This document shows, in pieces, positions 46,873 through 56,200 of a stretch of 64,000 bases of DNA. Source of the stretch: Rubripirellula tenax (GTDB lineage: Bacteria; Planctomycetota; Planctomycetia; Pirellulales; Pirellulaceae); NCBI RefSeq assembly GCF_007860125.1, contig NZ_SJPW01000004.1, positions 1 to 64,000 of the forward strand, read 5' to 3'. A model generated the notes under the pieces. It saw only the letters and a program-made list of their open reading frames with translations. It did no database searches and was not told the DNA's origin. How positions within the stretch are numbered: the first letter of the stretch is position 1; each line of letters begins with the position of its first letter. The position numbers and the translations under genes are program-made.

Positions 46873-47466
46873 GATGCTTCCTGGTGTGAGATTCGAGGCA
46901 ATCCGTCACCCGCGATCGGGTTCGCCGTCCTTGTGGATTGTAGTGCGTCCAGCCGAGCGTGAACTTTTCGGGCAACCTGTGTTCCAGCGTTCCGCGAGAG
47001 AGACACAAGACGCATGCAAAATCCGCAACGCTCCTTCTTTTCAGTTGCGTCTTCGCGAATGCACTTTGGAAAGTACTGTGTGGCCGACCGTTTGCGCCGC
47101 GCGGCGATGACACCATGCCCATTCTAAACTCGAGGCGAGCGAAGCCTTCGCTGTCGATCACATGGTGCAACCAGAATCGTTCACATTGCTTGTTGTTCAA
47201 AGCATCAGGTGTATTCAAGGAAATTTCACCACCACGCACCTTCGGCCTCAACCAGAACTCCGACGTGCCCGATCGTCTTGCGGTTGCGGTCCAGGGGTTT
47301 CTCCTTGATCATTGGGGGGATCGCTTCACGGCTGCAAAAAATCGTACGCAAATGATGCTTTTGCGTAGTGAACGTGGTGAGCGTGAAGATAGAATCCAGC
47401 GCGTATCCGACTTGCTTATCGTTCTCTTGTCAAAACCCTTCTTTCTCAAATCCGTGACACAGACTC
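46873..47466. other. Intergenic region between divergent genes
   Basis: About 590 bp separating the leftward hydrolase from the rightward antiporter. Frames are open on both strands (46959-47477 plus; 47251 down to 46900 minus) but both are rich in Arg, Cys, His and Trp and neither looks like a conserved protein. Two promoters must lie here; I could not place them. Low-complexity open frames of this type recur in planctomycete intergenic DNA, so this may be a dispersed lineage-specific repeat. Confidence 0.35.
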
Positions 47467-49233
47467 TTGAATACTGAGCAAACCGATCAGCAAATCAATC
47501 ACGAAGCACCGAACAGATTTCCGGGTTCGAAACGCAACTTCACCGTCGGCCGATGGGCCGCCTGCGTTGTCGTTGTCGGATTGGCGATGTCATTTGCCGC
47601 TGGCAAGTGGGCAAAGTCGACCGATCTGATTGACAAGATTGCGATCGAACAAACGGTCGAAGACGGCAAATCATGGGTCGTCATCGATATGGAAAAGATC
47701 GATACCGAAACCCTGCCGGTTTGGAACGAGACGGATGCCGAAGGCTTGACGGCAGACGAATTGGCCACCAAGGTTTTTCGCGATGCTGATGGTCGGCCGA
47801 TACGCGTCGTTCGATCGAGCCACTTTCGATGGTGGTCGTTTTTACCCGCGATCATGGCCGTGGCGATGTGTTTGCTCACGAAAGAACCGATGATTTCGCT
47901 GCTCGCGGGTGTGGTATCGGGCGGATTGCTGCTCGGGCAATACAACATCGTCGATGAAGTGCTGATGCCGTCGATGGCCAGCGTCAGTGGTGCGGGCATC
48001 CTGCTGCTCTATCTTTGGTTGTTGGGCGCGTTGATGGGGATCTGGTCTCGCAACGGCGCCGCAGAAGCGTTCGCAAACTGGGCGACTCGCCATTTCGTTC
48101 GCGGCCCCCGTTCGGCAAAATTGGTCGCCTGGGGATTGGGAGTTCTGTTTTTCCAAGGCGGAACGATCAGCACCGTCTTGGTGGGCACGACGGTCCGGCC
48201 GGTCGCCGATCGCCAACGAATCAGCCACGAGGAACTGTCGTACATCGTCGACTCGACGGCATCACCGATTGCGATCTTGTTGGCGTTCAACGCCTGGCCC
48301 TTGTACGTGCAAACATTGATCTTCGTACCGGGCGTCACGTTTCTGGCGACCGAGTCCGATCGGCTGAGTTTCTTCTTCGGATCGCTACCGCTTAGTTTTT
48401 ACGCCTGGTTCGCAGTGCTCGGCACGCTGCTGTTGTCCGTTGAAAAGGCTCCGTTCCTTGGAAAACGAATGCGTGCCGCCATCGAACGATCCAGGACGAC
48501 GGGCCAGCTCGATCGCCCCGGCAGCGACCCCATGCTGTCGACCGAACTGCAAGCCAGCCAGACACCCGAAGGCTACGTCCCATCGCTGCTGGAATTTGTC
48601 TTGCCATTAGGAATGTTGACCGGGATCGCGGTCGGCACTTTTTGGTTTTCCGGATCACCGCAAGTCCGCGTTGCGTTTGCCGTCGCTGTTGTGGTGGCCG
48701 CGATCACGTCACTGATTCGCGGGATGTCGCTGACCGATTTGATGCTTGGCATCAACAACGGCTTGAAGGGCGTGGTGGTCGCTTCGGTGATCCTGCTGCT
48801 TGCCGTCACGCTGGGAAGCATCACACGTGACACAGGCGCGGCGTACTACTTGACCAGCGGACTCGGGGATACCGTCCCCTACATGCTGTTGCCGGGATTG
48901 TTGTTCGTTTTGACGGTTGCGATTGCGTTTTCGACAGGCACGAGTTGGGGAACTTACGCGGTCGCGTTTCCGTTAGCGATGCCGCTGGCGATCTCCGTTG
49001 CCGCGTCAGCCGACTTAAGCAACCCACAACTGTTTGTCGCAATCTGTTTCGCATCGGTGCTCAACGGCAGCGTCATGGGCGACCAGTGTTCGCCGATATC
49101 GGACACGACAGTCTTGAGTTCGATGACAACAGGCGCCGATTTGATGGACCACGTACTCACCCAAATGATCCCCGCCACCGCTGCAGCTGGCATTGCACTG
49201 GTCCTGTGGACCGCGCTCGCGTTGACGTGCTAA
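47467..49233 (+). CDS. NhaC family Na+/H+ antiporter
   Basis: A 588-residue polytopic membrane protein starting at a TTG codon (no in-frame ATG until codon 41, inside the first membrane helix). The first helix is at about 30-46; residues 48-120 form a hydrophilic charged insert; then many transmembrane helices. NhaC-family motifs: [58 protein letters not shown] and [20 protein letters not shown]. It probably exchanges Na+ for protons or an organic solute across the inner membrane. It stands alone; the sulfated substrates of the neighbouring cluster may imply a marine, sodium-rich habitat. Confidence 0.85.
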   Translation: MNTEQTDQQINHEAPNRFPGSKRNFTVGRWAACVVVVGLAMSFAAGKWAKSTDLIDKIAIEQTVEDGKSWVVIDMEKIDTETLPVWNETDAEGLTADELATKVFRDADGRPIRVVRSSHFRWWSFLPAIMAVAMCLLTKEPMISLLAGVVSGGLLLGQYNIVDEVLMPSMASVSGAGILLLYLWLLGALMGIWSRNGAAEAFANWATRHFVRGPRSAKLVAWGLGVLFFQGGTISTVLVGTTVRPVADRQRISHEELSYIVDSTASPIAILLAFNAWPLYVQTLIFVPGVTFLATESDRLSFFFGSLPLSFYAWFAVLGTLLLSVEKAPFLGKRMRAAIERSRTTGQLDRPGSDPMLSTELQASQTPEGYVPSLLEFVLPLGMLTGIAVGTFWFSGSPQVRVAFAVAVVVAAITSLIRGMSLTDLMLGINNGLKGVVVASVILLLAVTLGSITRDTGAAYYLTSGLGDTVPYMLLPGLLFVLTVAIAFSTGTSWGTYAVAFPLAMPLAISVAASADLSNPQLFVAICFASVLNGSVMGDQCSPISDTTVLSSMTTGADLMDHVLTQMIPATAAAGIALVLWTALALTC

Positions 49234-49613
49234 TTGAGTTTTGCACGACACACGCTACTGCAACTGCACACCCACTTGCAGGAACTGTGCATCTGCCTAG
49301 CGGAAACGGGTCGAACGAAGATAAAGTTTCAGTCATCTGCAAATGATTAAAATGCAGGAGGAGTGGCCGTTGTCGACCATCGCCTACGATGGCACAACTA
49401 CTCGGTGCACTCGATCTGAAACAGGTCGGGAAACTTGAGCATCCGAAATGCATCGATTGCGGCTACCGCATGATTCAATTGCATCGGAGTGCGGGTCGAC
49501 CGAAACTGCTGCGGTGCTTTGGATTGCCAACCCGGCTCCGCTGTCGGCCACGAATGGCACGTAGATAACTTCTAAGCACGACTTTTTCCGTTCGGGCAGC
49601 CTGCCTGAACGGA
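49234..49613. other. Intergenic region left of the IS21 element
   Basis: 380 bp between the antiporter and the IS. It contains a short plus-strand frame, ATG 49389 to TAA 49566-49568 (59 residues), with CIDCGYRM and two later Cys (LLRCFGL, RLRCRP). This could be a zinc-ribbon fragment, but there is no support beyond the cysteines. A 25-base hairpin (CCGTTCGGGCAG / CTGCCTGAACGG, one wobble) abuts the IS left end at about 49589-49613. T residues precede rather than follow it, so it does not look like a terminator. Confidence 0.3.
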
Positions 49614-49663
49614 TGTCAGTTTGCGCCCAAACAGTACCAGTGATTGGCGCCTCAAACGGTACC
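49614..49663. repeat. IS21 left terminal inverted repeat region
   Basis: It starts TGTCAGTTTGCGCCCAAACA and includes two GTACCAG boxes (in AAACAGTACCAG and AAACGGTACCAG). The matching right end is at 52132-52189 in inverted orientation. Similarity across about 50 bp is high but imperfect. Confidence 0.8.
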
Positions 49664-49693
49664 AGTTGATCCCACACCCCGGCCCCTTGTCCG

Positions 49694-51340
49694 ATGGTGG
49701 GTTTTCATATCCGAAAACCCACCGACGAGGGCCTCATGGCGGATCAACTGGCGATGGACAAGTCCCTTGCAATCAGCAACTTACGCGACGCCGGTTACTC
49801 TCAGCGGCGAATCGCAAAGACCCTTGGCGTCTCTCGTGGGGCCGTTCGGCGGCACTTGGCTGGCGAGAGTTCAAACAGGACCATAGCGCCAACGGCTCCC
49901 ATCGCTCTGGCGCCAACCGGGTCGGCGGATTCAAACAGTACCACAGCGCCAACCGGGTCTGACCAGTCTCAGGCGACCGATTCAGCGGCGGTCGGCAACA
50001 GTCAGTGCGAGCCGTTTCGCGACATCGTCATCCAGAAATGCCAAGCCGGTTTGTCCGCCCGCCGCATCCATCAAGACCTCGTCGCTGATCACGGGGCCGA
50101 TGTCAGTTATTGGTCGGTCAATCGGTTCGTTCAAGCACTCGGCAGAACCACCGAGTTGCCGTTTCGGAGGATGGAAGTCCGGCCCGGCGAAGAGTTGCAA
50201 GTCGACTTTGGAACCGGTGCGAAGATCCGAAACCCCGATGGAACTTACCGGCGAACGCACGTCTTTCGAGCTGTCCTGAGTCACTCACGAAAGGGCTACA
50301 GCGAAGCGGTCTTTCGACAAGACACAGAGAGCTTCATTCGGGCCTTGGAGAACTGCTTCTGGGCGATCGGCGGAGTGCCCCAGCGAGTCGTCTTTGACAA
50401 TGCCAAGTGCGCCGTCAAAACGCCCGACTGGCATGACCCCGAATTGAATCCCAAGCTGGTCGATTTCTGCAAGCACTATGGGTGCGCATTCCTGCCAACA
50501 CGAGTACGAACACCACGCCACAAAGGCAAGGTCGAACGCGGTGTCGACTATGTGCAAGAGAACGCGTTGCGTGGCCGGGAGTTTGAAACACTCGCGGCGC
50601 AAAACGATCACCTGCATCATTGGGAGAGCAGGGTCGCCGATACTCGCATTCACGGCACCACGCGGAAGCAAGTTTTGGCCTGTTTTATAGATGTCGAAAA
50701 GCCATCGCTTGCCAATCTTCCCTCGACCCGTTTCGAGTTCTATCACGAGGCCAAGCGAAAGGTTTCTCGCGGCGGACACATCTCGATCAACCGTTCCTTT
50801 TACAGTGTCCCGCCGGAGTATCTGGGCCGCGACATATGGGTTCGCCATGACAGTCACCTGGTGAGGATCTTCGATGAGAACCTTCGTCACATCGCCACGC
50901 ACACAATCATCGAGCCAGGTCGTTTTCAAACCGACGCCGGTCACATCGCTTCGCAAAAGATCAGTCCGATCGAACGCGGGATCGCCCATTTACACAACAA
51001 AATGCGACTCATTGGACCCTCGGCGAACCAGTGGGCCGATGCCGTCGTGGCGGGTCGCGGTGTCGAGGCCGCCCGGGTGTTGCAAGGCGTTTTGGCAATG
51101 AGCCGCATGCACAGTGGCGATGCGATCGACGCCGCCTGCGGCATCGCGGTTCGCAGTGGCGCGATCAACTGCCGGATCATTCGCACGCTACTGAGGCGTC
51201 AGCCCGAGACGACGCAAACGACCATGGAGTTCATGGAAGATCACCCGATCATCCGTCCGATCGTTGAGTACGCAAAGTTCATTCACACCAAAGTCCAAGA
51301 AGGAATCTATCAATCAATAAGATCATCACCCCCATGCTGA
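49694..51340 (+). CDS. istA: IS21 family transposase IstA
   Basis: A 548-residue transposase (an internal ATG at 49736 is an alternative start). An N-terminal helix-turn-helix covers about 24-55 (LAISNLRDAGYSQRRIAKTL then GVSRGAVRRHLA). A Thr/Ser/Pro-rich low-complexity stretch follows at about 58-95, encoded by copies of the element's own terminal repeat. The integrase-type DDE domain has Asp171 (LQVDFGTG), Asp235 (VVFDNAKCAVK) and Glu281 (HKGKVERGVDY). The C-terminus includes the IstA beta-barrel region (RSFYSVPPEYLGRDIWVRHD). Reading frame and catalytic residues are intact, so it may be active. Its stop codon overlaps the istB start. Confidence 0.93.
   Translation: MVGFHIRKPTDEGLMADQLAMDKSLAISNLRDAGYSQRRIAKTLGVSRGAVRRHLAGESSNRTIAPTAPIALAPTGSADSNSTTAPTGSDQSQATDSAAVGNSQCEPFRDIVIQKCQAGLSARRIHQDLVADHGADVSYWSVNRFVQALGRTTELPFRRMEVRPGEELQVDFGTGAKIRNPDGTYRRTHVFRAVLSHSRKGYSEAVFRQDTESFIRALENCFWAIGGVPQRVVFDNAKCAVKTPDWHDPELNPKLVDFCKHYGCAFLPTRVRTPRHKGKVERGVDYVQENALRGREFETLAAQNDHLHHWESRVADTRIHGTTRKQVLACFIDVEKPSLANLPSTRFEFYHEAKRKVSRGGHISINRSFYSVPPEYLGRDIWVRHDSHLVRIFDENLRHIATHTIIEPGRFQTDAGHIASQKISPIERGIAHLHNKMRLIGPSANQWADAVVAGRGVEAARVLQGVLAMSRMHSGDAIDAACGIAVRSGAINCRIIRTLLRRQPETTQTTMEFMEDHPIIRPIVEYAKFIHTKVQEGIYQSIRSSPPC
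49870..49959 (+). repeat. Terminal-repeat-like copies inside istA
   Basis: Two direct copies of a unit also seen near the end of istB: TTCAAACAGGACCATAGCGC at 49870 (diverged) and TTCAAACAGTACCACAGCGC at 49930, the latter continuing CAACCGGGTC. A shorter piece, GCGCCAACCGGGTC, lies at 49910. The units are in frame and encode SNSTTAPTGS-like peptide. Confidence 0.75.
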
Positions 51341-52092
51341 CGAAGCTACGACTGAGCGGCATGAACGAATCGCTCGAGGTTCGTCTTCACGAAGCGTCCG
51401 CAACTGGCCTGACGCATCTCGAGTTCTTTGAGTTGATGCTGCAGGATGAGATCCACATTCGTGACGATCGTCAGATCACTCGGCGAATCAAAAAGGCGGG
51501 CTTCCGAGACGTTCGCAAGCTGGAAGATTTTGACTTCAGTTTCAACCCGACGATCAAGAAAAGCATGGTGTTTGAGCTGGCCACGGGGCGGTTCGTCCGT
51601 GAACGTCGTGACGTGCTCTGGCTAGGGCCACCGGGAACCGGAAAAAGCCACTTGGCTCAAGCGATCGGGCTGTCGCTGATCCGTGCCGGGATGACGGTGT
51701 ATTACCGCAGCATCTTTGATGTCGTTCGTGACTTCCTTCACGACGAAGCGCTCGATGGTCACGAGAGGATCTTGAAGCGTTATCTCGAACCGGACTTGTT
51801 GATCATCGACGACATGGGCATGAAGCAACTTCCCAAGCGAAGCGGCGAGTACTTGTTCGAGGTAATCATGCGTCGGCACGACGTCCGCAGCACGATGATG
51901 ACGAGCAACCGCCCGCTGGAGGAATGGGGCAAGTTGATCGGGGACGTGCCCAGTGCGACGGCGATTCTGGACCGTTTCCTGCACCACAGCGACGTGATGC
52001 AAATCACCGGCCGGAGCTACCGTATGGGAAATCAGCCAAAAACTTCAAACAGTACCAAAGCGCCAACCGGGTCGGCGACCGAAGAAGCTTAA
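51334..52092 (+). CDS. istB: IS21 helper ATPase IstB
   Basis: A 252-residue AAA+ ATPase that assists IstA in target selection. Helical N-domain (MLTKLRLSGMNESLEVRLHE), Walker A GPPGTGKS at 98-105, Walker B LLIIDD at 155-160, and the SNRPLEEW region with sensor and arginine-finger residues. The ATG overlaps the istA stop (ATGCTGA), implying translational coupling. The last 17 residues (KTSNSTKAPTGSATEEA) come from a copy of the IS terminal repeat at 52044-52073 and are not part of the conserved fold. Intact and probably functional. Confidence 0.93.
   Translation: MLTKLRLSGMNESLEVRLHEASATGLTHLEFFELMLQDEIHIRDDRQITRRIKKAGFRDVRKLEDFDFSFNPTIKKSMVFELATGRFVRERRDVLWLGPPGTGKSHLAQAIGLSLIRAGMTVYYRSIFDVVRDFLHDEALDGHERILKRYLEPDLLIIDDMGMKQLPKRSGEYLFEVIMRRHDVRSTMMTSNRPLEEWGKLIGDVPSATAILDRFLHHSDVMQITGRSYRMGNQPKTSNSTKAPTGSATEEA
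52044..52073 (+). repeat. Terminal-repeat copy forming the IstB C-terminus
   Basis: TTCAAACAGTACCAAAGCGC followed by CAACCGGGTC, nearly identical (one substitution in 30 bases) to the copy at 49930-49959 inside istA. A further partial copy (GTCAAACAGTACCACC) lies at 52093, just after the istB stop. Confidence 0.8.
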
Positions 52093-52131
52093 GTCAAACA
52101 GTACCACCAGGTCGCTTCGCGGCCCGGCCTC

Positions 52132-52189
52132 ACCAACTGGTACCGTTTGAATCGCCAATGAGTGGTACTGTTTCAGGCGCAAATTGACA
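52132..52189. repeat. IS21 right terminal inverted repeat region
   Basis: Reverse-complement match of the left end: CAACTGGTACCGTTTGA and TGGTACTGTTTCAGGCGC leading to the terminal TTGACA (52184-52189). The TCA at 52173-52175 inside it supplies a TGA stop for the truncated minus-strand gene to its right. Confidence 0.8.
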
Positions 52190-52631
52190 CCACGCCGTAG
52201 ACTCCACATCCGATGCTGATGAAGGCGGAGCCCAGCCAAGCCACGATAGGCAAAAATGAACGCCGCCGAAAATCGTGTTTCTGTTGGATCACATGGCGGC
52301 CCATGATCACGGACGCGACAAGCCAGGTCATCAGTGTCAACAGAATGACGAAGAGAAACCTGATGCTGTTGATCAGGTGCGTCGTCTCATCCGGGCTCAA
52401 GGCACGTTGGATTCCCGCGAACGAAATCGGAGCAGCGATGGCCCAAAGGCTCGACACGCACGCGGTTGCAGAGACCGCCAAAGCAGATAGATAAAAAAAC
52501 AGCCCCGACTTTCGGTGCCAAGCACCGCCCTTGCGAGTGAGTGCCGCAACCCAGAATAGAGTCAGCCCGACACACCCCGTGACGATGTGGGCGGTTCGAA
52601 GCAAACCGTGAGCGGAGGTGAATTCCATCAT
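52173..52631 (-). pseudogene. DUF2306-type membrane protein truncated by the IS21 element
   Basis: A 152-codon frame with about four membrane segments: LLRTAHIVTGCVGLTLFWVA, GLFFYLSALAVSATACVSSL, NSIRFLFVILLTLMTWLVAS and FLPIVAWLGSAFISIGCGVY. The GAWHRKSGLFFYL motif is typical of DUF2306-like proteins. The last genuine codon is about the GTG at 52190-52192; the final residues VSICA and the stop are read from the IS end, so the protein is cut short. No continuation is recognisable on the far side of the IS. The ATG overlaps the PadR stop (ATGA). The truncated protein may still be made but is probably not functional. The DUF2306 call is tentative. Confidence 0.65.
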
Positions 52632-53185
52632 CGTTTTTCCTTTCGCAGACGGTCACTTAGGACATCCAAAGCCCAATTGCACCACTTGATCCGAGTTTCA
52701 GTCGTCATCGTGGCCAACCGAAGGCCCAAAGCACCGTGCAGGTCATCAGACGAACGACGTGACAACGGTCGCGCCGACTCACCTTGGTCGATCATCTGAA
52801 ACGTCAGCAGCGATGCTTCAAAACGTTCCTTGAGCTTTTCAATGAAGCGAAACGTCGTCGCTATATCGGCCGCTTCATGAAGAGAGACCAATTGGGCGAT
52901 CCAAGCTGATCGCTCGATCGAGAACTCGGGGTCACTCTGAAGCCACCGAATCAATTCACGCTTCCCCTTCGCGGTTCGCGTGAAGGTCTTCTGCGACGGC
53001 CCAAGATGCGGCTCCCATTCATCCCGCTTGACCAGTCCGTCGGACTCGAGACTCTTGAGCGTTCGATACAACTGTGCCTGATCGGCCGCCCAGAAATGGC
53101 GAATCGTTTGCTCGATAACGCGATTCAAGTCGTAGCCAGAAACGGGCTCGCGGGTTAACGCGAGCAATATGTAGCGAAGACTCAT
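52628..53185 (-). CDS. PadR family transcriptional regulator
   Basis: A 185-residue PadR-type regulator. An N-terminal winged helix at about 1-85 (MSLRYILLALTREPVSGYDL, ADQAQLYRTLKSLESDGLVK) is followed by the C-terminal helical Vir-like dimerisation domain (about 95-180: IQ/AQLVSLHEAADIATTFRF, IKWCNWALDVLSDRLRKEKR). PadR proteins repress adjacent genes, often for membrane proteins, and respond to small ligands. It overlaps the truncated membrane gene by ATGA, so the two formed an operon whose second gene is now broken. Its regulatory target in this strain may therefore be lost. Confidence 0.88.
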   Translation of the reverse strand: MSLRYILLALTREPVSGYDLNRVIEQTIRHFWAADQAQLYRTLKSLESDGLVKRDEWEPHLGPSQKTFTRTAKGKRELIRWLQSDPEFSIERSAWIAQLVSLHEAADIATTFRFIEKLKERFEASLLTFQMIDQGESARPLSRRSSDDLHGALGLRLATMTTETRIKWCNWALDVLSDRLRKEKR

Positions 53186-53298
53186 AAGCCTACTACAGGA
53201 CCTGTCCCATAGTAATGCAAGTCAGATTGCACGACGAATACGAGAGTCCTTCCAATTGACGCAAAAACACGCCGAATTGGCGATGCTGGGCAGCACTC

Positions 53299-56200
53299 TC
53301 ACGCCAAAAGGTGAGGCGTGTTGATCACGTTGGCGGTGGCAACGCCTAACATGCTGGCTTTCGACGGTGTGCCGTCGGCGTCCAGCGCGAACAGCATCCA
53401 CGTCCCAGGGATCATGATGTTGGCATTCAGTGTTGTAACTTGGATCGTGCTATCGTCGATCACGGTGAAGCTGAGATTCACGAAACGCGTGTCGTTGTTG
53501 ACCGCGTGAGTGGATGCTCCGCTTCGGACCGCAGTGATTCGCTGGATGACACTAGCGTCTTCGACCGTGATCGTGAACGTGTCGCTATTGTCGACGTTCG
53601 ATGGCGCAGCGGTGATCACTGGACGAACCGCCAACGTGCCGTCAGCGGCGTAAAGATAGTCGGGCGCGTAGAACTCAGCATTCAGATTCTTCAGCGGGCC
53701 TGGAGCCCCACCGCCGGCTACCCAGACGGTTCCGTCGGGCAACAGAATATGGGACGAGTGATACAGGCGAGCCAGTTCGACGTCCTCGACCACTTCGACT
53801 TGGTTGGTCGTCGGATCCCAGATCTCGGTTGCATAAACGGCAGTGCCAAGAACATTGAACTGGCTGCTGCCACCGGTGATCAAGACACGGCCGTCCGGCA
53901 ACATGCTCATGCCACCGTCGCGTCGGGCGGAAAGAACATTCGCGACTGCGGTAAACGTTGGGTTCGTCGCGCTGAGGTCCCCGACATAGATCTTTGCATT
54001 GGTACCAACGAACGCAATCTTGTCGACGTCGTACATGACGCCGGGGGACCCATTGTGGTGAGGGACACCGGCGGTACCGATCTGTTGCGAGCTGCCGGCC
54101 CCGGCAGTGTTGATCCTGTACATGGCGCCGCTGTTGGACATCGTCACCACACTGCTGTCGCTGGTCACCCAAGTCTTGGGATAGTAGTAGTTGATGTTCA
54201 TGTTGACGCCGGTCAGTGTTCGCCATCCCGTCGTCGCGTTGAACACTTCGGGAATATCTTTTCCGCCACCGGTTCCGCCTAGAACCAGGATCTCGCCGTT
54301 GGGAAGCGTGACACTGCTGCCGTACCAGCGATCGTACGCCATTTCGCCTTGGGTCGCGTCGCGTAGGGTTCGATTCGCATAGTCGAACACAAGCACATCG
54401 TTGACGGCCGTGTTGACCGTTCCACCTTCGCCTCGTGCGTCACCGCCAAAAATCATAACGTTGCCCGATACCGGATCGATCGACATGTTCGAGCAAAAGA
54501 TGTCCGTGTCGGTCGTGTTGGGAAGAATCTCTTCAACACCGGTTTCGGGGTCGTAAATGCTGTACACGAACTGAGCACTTTGCATACCCAGTTCGGTCGT
54601 ACCAAAGCTAAACACTTTTCCATCGGGCAAGACGATGGAGTGAATAGGGACCAATCCGAGCGGCTCAACGTCGCTCCATTCTCCATTGCCTTCCGAATCG
54701 GTATCGATCAAGTAGCTCGCGTTGGCGAATTGGAGGAAGCCGGCGCTATGAAGCGTTTCGGACTCACGAAATCCAGGAATGATCCCATCGGCGGCAGTCC
54801 ATGTTCCGGTTGAGTAAACGGCTGGGCTCTCGGTTTGATAGGCCTTTCCGTCGACCGAGATGTAGTCGACATCCAAATTCTCGTCGATTCCCAAAACCGG
54901 ATTCCACTCGTCGCTAATGAATTGAACTCGGATATCCGCAGCATCAACGGTGGTGGAATGTATATAAGCGAACGTTTGGAAATCGCTTGTTGACGATGCG
55001 GTGAATGTGCGGACAACCTGCCCATCAACCACCAGATTGAAACGCTCTGTGCCCTCGTGTCCACGCGCGTGGACCAGAATCCGGGATCCATCATTTGTGT
55101 TGCTGGCGAATTGAAAGTAGCCTGCGCCGTGCAATTCTTCGCCCCGCCCAAATCCTGGCACGATCCCATCGGCGGCGGTCCAGGTTCCGGTCGAGTAAAC
55201 CGAAGGATCCTCGGTCTGGAAGCTCTCGCCATCAATCGTGATGTAGTCGACGGTCAGATTTTCATCGATTCCATTGGCGGGATCCCATCGGTCGCTTGGG
55301 AACTGGATTCGCACATCATCAGCGATGACGTTTTCAGTGTGGGTGTAGGTAAAGGACCGAAGCTGAGTCGTCGCCGTGAAGGATGCGACGTTTCGACCAT
55401 CGATCCGCAAGTTGAACTGTTCCGTGCCCTCGTCACCTCGCGCGAATATTTCGATCTCGGATCCGGAACCGATTCCGATGATTGGAAATTGGAAGTACCC
55501 GTCGGAGTGCAGGAATTCACTTTCCCGAAAACCGGGAACGATACCGTCTTCGGGTTTCCAAGTGCCGGTCGAGAAGACGTCAGGAGATTCCGTCTGCAGC
55601 GTCACTCCCTCGATCGTAACGCTGTCGACACGCAGATTGCGGTCGGCTTCGGTCACTTCATCGTACTGGTCGTTGGTGAAGTCAACGCGAATCTGACTGG
55701 ACCGCGCATTGGTGGTTGTTTGATAGGTGAAATCTTGAAGCTGGGTGCCGATACTCTCGAACGTCGCCACGGTGATCCCGTCAATTTGCAACGACATATT
55801 TTCCTCGCCGGTTGATCCTTGGGCGCGGATCGTGATCGGCATCACGCCGGCGTAGCTCTGTCGCGTCAGAGCGTCGAAGGCCAATCCGGATTCGATCGCG
55901 CCAACGCTGCGTTCCAGGATCCAGTCACCGTCCAAAGACTGAGCGCCTGTTTTGTCGGTCGATGCCGCTACATCGGCGCCCGTCAACTTGGCGATCTCGT
56001 TGATCAAATTCAGTCCGCTTTCGTCTGCACCGGTTTCACATCCGTAGATCAGGATGTCGGCCGTTTCGGTCAGTGAGTTCGACCAACTCCGTAGGCTTGC
56101 CTGTCGCTGCTGAAGCACTTCTGCGTCGACCAACTGATTGCCCAATTGAATCTGCCCTGCTCGGCCATGGGCAACGATGTGAACGCTGGCGACATTGTTT

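Larger units (their letters stand above)
49614..52189 (+). mobile_element. IS21-family insertion sequence (istA-istB)
   Basis: A complete element of 2576 bp. The left end begins TGTCAGTTTGCGCC; the right end, read inward on the other strand, is TGTCAATTTGCGCC. Inside each end lie AAACAGTACCA and, about 20 bp further, AAACGGTACCAGTTG, giving the multiple terminal transposase-binding repeats typical of IS21. It encodes IstA and IstB with overlapping genes. I see no duplicated target sequence in the flanks (GAACGGA on the left, CCACGCC on the right). Either the duplication has been lost or one flank has been rearranged since insertion. Confidence 0.88.

Noticed and set aside
46496-47251. 251-codon minus-strand frame overlapping the 45847-46872 hydrolase and running upstream
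   Set aside because: It is the opposite-phase shadow of a well-supported alpha/beta hydrolase, rich in Arg, His and Trp, with no recognisable domain.
49389-49568. 59-codon frame with CIDC and two later Cys, considered as a zinc-ribbon protein
   Set aside because: Cysteine spacing does not match a known ribbon, the C-terminus is Arg-rich, and a good SD (AGGAGG) lies too far upstream.
49589-49613. Hairpin at the IS21 left boundary considered as a terminator for the antiporter gene
   Set aside because: The T tract precedes the hairpin on the plus strand and becomes an A tract after it on the minus strand, so neither orientation fits an intrinsic terminator.
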